Shown here piece by piece: positions 4,101-6,616 of a stretch of 6,616 nucleotides of DNA. The stretch spans positions 1 through 6,616 of the forward strand of contig JAGBZE010000210.1 of NCBI GenBank assembly GCA_017628435.1, read 5' to 3'. The position numbers and the translations under genes are program-made. Position 1 is the stretch's first letter. Each line of letters begins with the position of its first letter. Origin of the DNA: Akkermansia sp. (GTDB lineage: Bacteria; Verrucomicrobiota; Verrucomicrobiia; Verrucomicrobiales; Akkermansiaceae). The notes beneath the pieces were generated by a model. That model was not told the origin of the DNA. It searched no databases and saw only the letters and a list, made by a program, of their open reading frames with translations.

Positions 4101-6616
4101 TGTCCGTGGTGACTCCTGAAAAAGGCGAATCCGACACAAACTACTATCTGGCTCTGAATGTGATCGGTGACCCCCGCCGCACCTGGTCAGGTATGGTTTC
4201 TGCGGGGGAAGGCAGCTACATTTCAAATGATAAACAAGGCTTTGTTTGGACTACCACATCAAGTAGCGCTAACAAAGATTATCAGTGGAAAGAGAACGAA
4301 GCATATACTGATGGCTTACTGACTCTTTTCGGCAACCTGTATCAACCCGTGGAATGGGTGCAGAATGAAACATTGACGAGTTCTGAGACTGTCCATGTGC
4401 GTGAGGATAAGTTGCACACTGGAAATCCGATTGCCGAGAACGAGAGCGGTTTCCATATTGATGGTCAGACTGACGCAGTGGAGGGGTTTCAGAAGGTTGA
4501 GATTGTTGGTACGGTGCGCCCTGCTGCTATCTTTATCGGTTCGGACTATACAATGCACTCGGTGACAGACGGGGTTGTCAGCACGATTGGAACGAATGCT
4601 CATGATGATACGAACTATTACTTCTACGGTACAGGCAAGATTGCTGAAGCCGGTGACGATGTGTTGCATAGTTTATTCTCAGGCAGCAGCACGAGCCTGC
4701 GGAAAATGGGTTATGGTACTGCAGTTATCGCCACCGATAATAGTTTCGAAGGTGGTACCATAATTGAAGGCGGTCGCCTGGTCATGCAGCATATGAATGC
4801 TCTGGGCACAGGCGAAATCACCATGTATAACACCACACCCGCGGATGCCGCAAAACCGAATATCCCCATCCTGCAGGGTGATTTCAGCGATGAGCGAGAC
4901 GGCGACGATTGGGCGAAGCGAATCGGGGCGGGCGATTTGAGCGCCTATATTGGTGAAGGGATGGATACAACCACCATTCTTAATACGGTGAATGTGGTGC
5001 TGCAGACAGGCAGCCAGGGCGGGCTTGATACAGAGCGAGTAGATGCGAGAATAGCCAATGCTCATGACAAGAAGCTGGTATTGAGCGAACTGAAAGGTGA
5101 TTACGGCTCTGTTGTGTCTCTTTATGGCCATAGTAACACTTCCGGTCAATATACTTACGCTGTGTTCAAAGTGCTGAACCCCAGCGAATTCTATGGTACT
5201 ATCGTGATGGATGGCAATATCCTGGGCGCTAAAGAAAATGCCACCGGTGGCAAAGTGCAGATGGAAATCATGACCACGACTAAATCCGCGACGGATGCCG
5301 ACTGGCTCAACGCTGTGATTGATTTGTCCATTCGCAACGGCACAGAGCGCACAGTGCTGGCGCTGGATGCTCTGGGTGGCGCTGACTCGGCAAATTCACA
5401 GACGGCATTGATCGACGCTCTGACCGGCACGGGAAACGGTGGGAAGCTTATCAATTCCTCTGTGGTCAGCATGAGCCATGACAAAGCTGTGACCCTGGAG
5501 ATTGAGGGCCAGCGTGGTGGTGATTACGATGGCGTGCTCGGATTCGGTGATTTCCAGAAGACTGTTGAGTATGCTGAGGCCGTTTCCACGGAGGCTGCCG
5601 TTGGTGCAGCTGCGGAACAAATAGCTATTGGAAACGTCGCTCACCACTATGGTCTTGCCGGCTCCGTTGGTGAGCTGAATGTTCTCAAGAAGGGAAGCTC
5701 GTTACAATCCGTCAATAGCGCTATGCTGAACAAACTGGAGGTGCAGGGCGGCTATTTCCAGGCAGATAATGCGCTGGTGGCGAGCACCCTGAAAACTAAG
5801 GATGCCACGCACATTCTCGTGGGCGAGGTGGGTACGGATCATCCGCACTCTCTGGTAGTGGGTAAGAATGGTATTCTGTCCATTGATAGTAATAATGCGG
5901 ACTTAAGCGCAGCCGGAGTCGTGGATGCTTTTAAAAATCTGGGCGCCGGTATTCCGATAAGTCTGAAGGAAGTAATCAGTGGTACTTCTACGTCTGTTGA
6001 AGTGGTTGACCCGTCAGCCTTTGTGTTGTTTGCAGATGGGGCTGTCATCACCGCGCATGGCAACTGGAAAACCAATGGGACATACAAAGCAAGTATTACG
6101 GCTGGTGATAAATCATACTCTTCTGAGGTACCCGTATCCATCGATATTGCCACTGGAGCCTCGGTGACCATCAACACCCACAACTACACACCGGATGCCA
6201 CCATCAATGCCAGTAACGATGTGTTCGGGCGTTATAACAGCAGCCATGTTATCCAACTGTTGGGCGAGATGGAAGGGCATGATGTGCACCTGACGTTCAA
6301 TAATGAACTTATCAGCGCGGCGGCACAGAAAGATGGCTCCGCGGGCAGCACTGGCTCCATGATGGGTTATGCCGCCATCCGTGACCTTCACCAGTTTTCT
6401 GGGGACAGCTCTGTCACCGTGAAGGCGATGACCACGCTGCAGGTGGACGGAACATCTGATTCCTCTGCCGCTAGTGCCGACGAACCGGCGCAGCTCTACG
6501 AGGAACAGCTGGTGGTGAATGTGCAGGGAAATCAGTCTGCCATTCAGTTTACGGATGCTCTATTTACGAATGACCAGAAATACCAGGTTGATAAGGTTAC
6601 GCTTGAAGATGGCGGA
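1019..6616 (+). CDS. Giant secreted PATR / autotransporter-associated beta-strand repeat protein (3'-truncated by window edge)
   Basis: One frame runs without a stop from ATG 1019 to the last base, giving 1866 residues, and the C-terminus lies outside. TGA at 1016-1018 is in frame directly upstream, so ATG 1019 is the earliest ATG; it is also the only early start that keeps a complete signal peptide. No Shine-Dalgarno is evident (upstream GATGAAAATTCTGCCTGA). Visible order: signal peptide 1-43 (cleavage VQA/QE); charged helical region ~88-255; Pro/Ser linker with an acidic stretch 331-353; module A 392-537; beta-rich body 540-1050; module B 1055-1269; further Gly/Ser/Thr/Asn-rich beta repeats to 1866. 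The PATR motifs NTFSGGINMAAG (in A) and NSFEGGTIIEGG (in B) mark it as an autotransporter-associated strand-repeat protein, predicted to form a long beta-helix on the cell surface. Such proteins usually end in an outer-membrane barrel or a sorting tail, not visible here. Cysteines occur only at 20, 191, 258, 516, 577 and 597. The style suggests Akkermansia or a relative (inference). Its ligand or role, perhaps adhesion, cannot be told. Confidence 0.85.
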   Translation, partial: MKKLSDKRPGLHQLTPASDCGRGYSWLPFFLMALGTIGSTVQAQEQVLSNYYWVLPQQEPVHATRVIKVTGEKGEKYDEVLSDVFPIQNHAIIQQARLNRLRALRLEAMELARRLKDEGKSPELAYEEAWTQVYTRTRLSANGGEGSKRLDFMLRQLADGKTDLELTDEDAQWLLEALIENDSRLESEEGCQLLRKLAEHLRESSLYLPPEQYTVQDELMRTFADALESGKDSMAAYRDALFKMNRGFIVNHPQVGYCAPWGMGLGRSKAVYQQANNPTPPLTISSANTQAPDNLLTGKAPQQPSGIGSAGMTPDSGKVEDSQDASPLLPEEDEQDEEKKESDETEETEETEKGATAAAPAPPLMMMRSASFSLRSAASPVADSGPELQSLTWAGSTGNDKWLVNGDSAATPWQGNAVYTDGSQVTFNSTTAIRDVQLDGTVRPGSITVSGTTPGTSSLKELGYTYAFTGHGSIGDYGGGATSINVEGSATLVLNTANTFSGGINMAAGTSLYLGCDNAAGTGAITMGNGAKLIVNYNSTDPEYRAPSLGNALNLTGDTASVSFGTASYADNNKLPCEWRTVNLTGGVSGSGKLELCGYTYLSKSEDGSLIVNYVSDFAVNESSVAGTAGADRFDGTVYLKNEFNHLNLKDPQKNLHETSDFKAQRKLLAGAVQLTLQDDVFSEATLNLTRDTSTNRIVGHQSNGKEGTQANPVSSDNILVLSNSSQISIKALEADFLNKGWKYLAKGSTNTITAFYGDGSKNGNYSQSDERWNVRVVTDGYTNLVLEDSSADAMHIFSGSMGFAHSYVNATQAYIDANEPADAGGGSLGVENLSLVKRGAASQYIHSAKLHNLSIEEGTLGFNHLSVGGKLLINAGSKLRLGVTDVGTGTNAWKNLTGVTNKSLTVGSGQLEVSTSSASKQAVVEGGLALGTSADGAALTLDIHGIMPSTVKSSSTTILDVAGELSLWDTTAVTINFSNINLSEHYDKDLTYYLVSADSINIQNTGTQNASFNNKIISLGAGYFGRLSVVTPEKGESDTNYYLALNVIGDPRRTWSGMVSAGEGSYISNDKQGFVWTTTSSSANKDYQWKENEAYTDGLLTLFGNLYQPVEWVQNETLTSSETVHVREDKLHTGNPIAENESGFHIDGQTDAVEGFQKVEIVGTVRPAAIFIGSDYTMHSVTDGVVSTIGTNAHDDTNYYFYGTGKIAEAGDDVLHSLFSGSSTSLRKMGYGTAVIATDNSFEGGTIIEGGRLVMQHMNALGTGEITMYNTTPADAAKPNIPILQGDFSDERDGDDWAKRIGAGDLSAYIGEGMDTTTILNTVNVVLQTGSQGGLDTERVDARIANAHDKKLVLSELKGDYGSVVSLYGHSNTSGQYTYAVFKVLNPSEFYGTIVMDGNILGAKENATGGKVQMEIMTTTKSATDADWLNAVIDLSIRNGTERTVLALDALGGADSANSQTALIDALTGTGNGGKLINSSVVSMSHDKAVTLEIEGQRGGDYDGVLGFGDFQKTVEYAEAVSTEAAVGAAAEQIAIGNVAHHYGLAGSVGELNVLKKGSSLQSVNSAMLNKLEVQGGYFQADNALVASTLKTKDATHILVGEVGTDHPHSLVVGKNGILSIDSNNADLSAAGVVDAFKNLGAGIPISLKEVISGTSTSVEVVDPSAFVLFADGAVITAHGNWKTNGTYKASITAGDKSYSSEVPVSIDIATGASVTINTHNYTPDATINASNDVFGRYNSSHVIQLLGEMEGHDVHLTFNNELISAAAQKDGSAGSTGSMMGYAAIRDLHQFSGDSSVTVKAMTTLQVDGTSDSSAASADEPAQLYEEQLVVNVQGNQSAIQFTDALFTNDQKYQVDKVTLEDGG
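1054..1110 (+). other. Hairpin plus T8 tract inside the signal-peptide codons (attenuator-like)
   Basis: CCAGCTG (1054-1060) can pair with CAGCTGG (1090-1096). After a 2x2 mismatch the stem continues with ACC (1063-1065) against GGT (1085-1087). Six bases after the stem comes a run of eight T (1103-1110), which encodes Phe-Phe-Leu of the signal-peptide core. The layout resembles an intrinsic terminator placed within the start of the gene. The gap between stem and T run and the long loop make it weaker than a canonical one. Confidence 0.25.
1280..1786 (+). other. Charged alpha-helical region of the surface protein (residues ~88-256)
   Basis: Unlike the rest of the protein, this part is rich in Leu, Glu, Arg, Lys and Ala with helix-like spacing, for example ARLNRLRALRLEAMELARRL, then LLEALIENDSRLESEE, LLRKLAEHLRESS and FADALESGKDSMAAYRDALF. 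It ends before the motif GYCAPWGMGLG (257-267). I recognise no family. It could be a helical cap or a binding domain at the tip of the beta-helix, or a folding/secretion segment. No catalytic motif was seen. Confidence 0.5.
2048..2074 (+). repeat. Three tandem 9-bp units encoding Glu-Thr-Glu
   Basis: GAAACAGAG, GAAACGGAA and GAAACAGAG stand in tandem and encode ETE three times (residues 344-352) inside the acidic stretch 331-353 of the linker. The unit is a multiple of three, so gain or loss of copies would change linker length without breaking the frame. Confidence 0.7.
2192..2629 (+). repeat. Duplicated module, copy A (residues 392-537)
   Basis: The copy opens with TWAG (392-395), then carries YTDG (419-422), GTVRP (440-444), YAFTGHGSI (from 466) and a PATR strand repeat (TLVLNTANTFSGG through GTGAITM). 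The same landmarks occur in the same order in copy B at 4181-4825. The TWxG...YTDG...F opening is typical of the start of verrucomicrobial PATR proteins. Copy A is more compact than copy B between landmarks. Confidence 0.65.
4181..4825 (+). repeat. Duplicated module, copy B (residues 1055-1269)
   Basis: The landmarks of copy A recur in order: TWSG (1055-1058), YTDG (1096-1099), GTVRP (1164-1168), YYFYGTGKI (from 1200) and a PATR strand repeat (TAVIATDNSFEGG through GTGEITM, ending at 1269). The GTVRP codons differ at one base only (GGTACGGTGCGCCCT here, GGCACGGTGCGCCCT in A). Insertions between landmarks make this copy about 70 residues longer. Outside the landmarks similarity is low, so the duplication is old. 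Confidence 0.62.

Noticed and set aside
4679..5149. Minus-strand 156-codon frame, the longest opposite the surface gene
   Set aside because: It lies wholly inside the continuous plus-strand frame, shows no recognisable motif, and has the His/Ile/Cys-rich look of antisense translation.

Overview
The window holds two unlike pieces of bacterial DNA that meet near position 900-935. The left piece (about 1-903) is GC-rich and reads as Clostridia (Oscillospiraceae-like Bacillota). It contains the end of a Na+/phosphate cotransporter with a PhoU-type regulatory domain, a strong terminator, and two gene scraps on the opposite strand. One scrap is the last ~30 residues of an AraC-family regulator. The other is a 28-codon stub with a glycoside-hydrolase-like start. 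The assignment rests on recognising protein motifs; no search was run.

The right piece (about 905-6616) is less GC-rich. It is almost entirely one very long reading frame that starts at ATG 1019 and is still open at the right edge (1866 codons, no stop). The frame encodes a secreted surface protein. In order it has a signal peptide, a charged helical region, a Pro/Ser and Glu/Asp/Thr-rich linker, and a long beta-strand-rich body with two autotransporter-associated (PATR-type) strand repeats. This style is common in Akkermansia and other Verrucomicrobiota; that host assignment is an inference. A good extended -10 promoter lies just upstream, inside the right piece, so gene and promoter appear to belong together.

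The genes do not form one pathway. The cotransporter ends at a hairpin that could also stop transcription from the opposite strand. The AraC and hydrolase scraps look like debris, and the surface-protein gene is a separate unit. The change of base composition and protein style, with the AraC homology ending within a domain, suggests either an assembly chimera or a recombination/transfer junction. This is the first thing to settle before reading biology into the arrangement.

Most interesting points: a duplicated ~150-215-residue module in the surface protein (TWxG, YTDG, GTVRP, YxFxGxGxI, then a PATR motif), an unusual helical domain placed before the beta-helix, and a hairpin plus T8 tract inside the signal-peptide codons. 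No RNA genes, CRISPR arrays or insertion sequences were seen.
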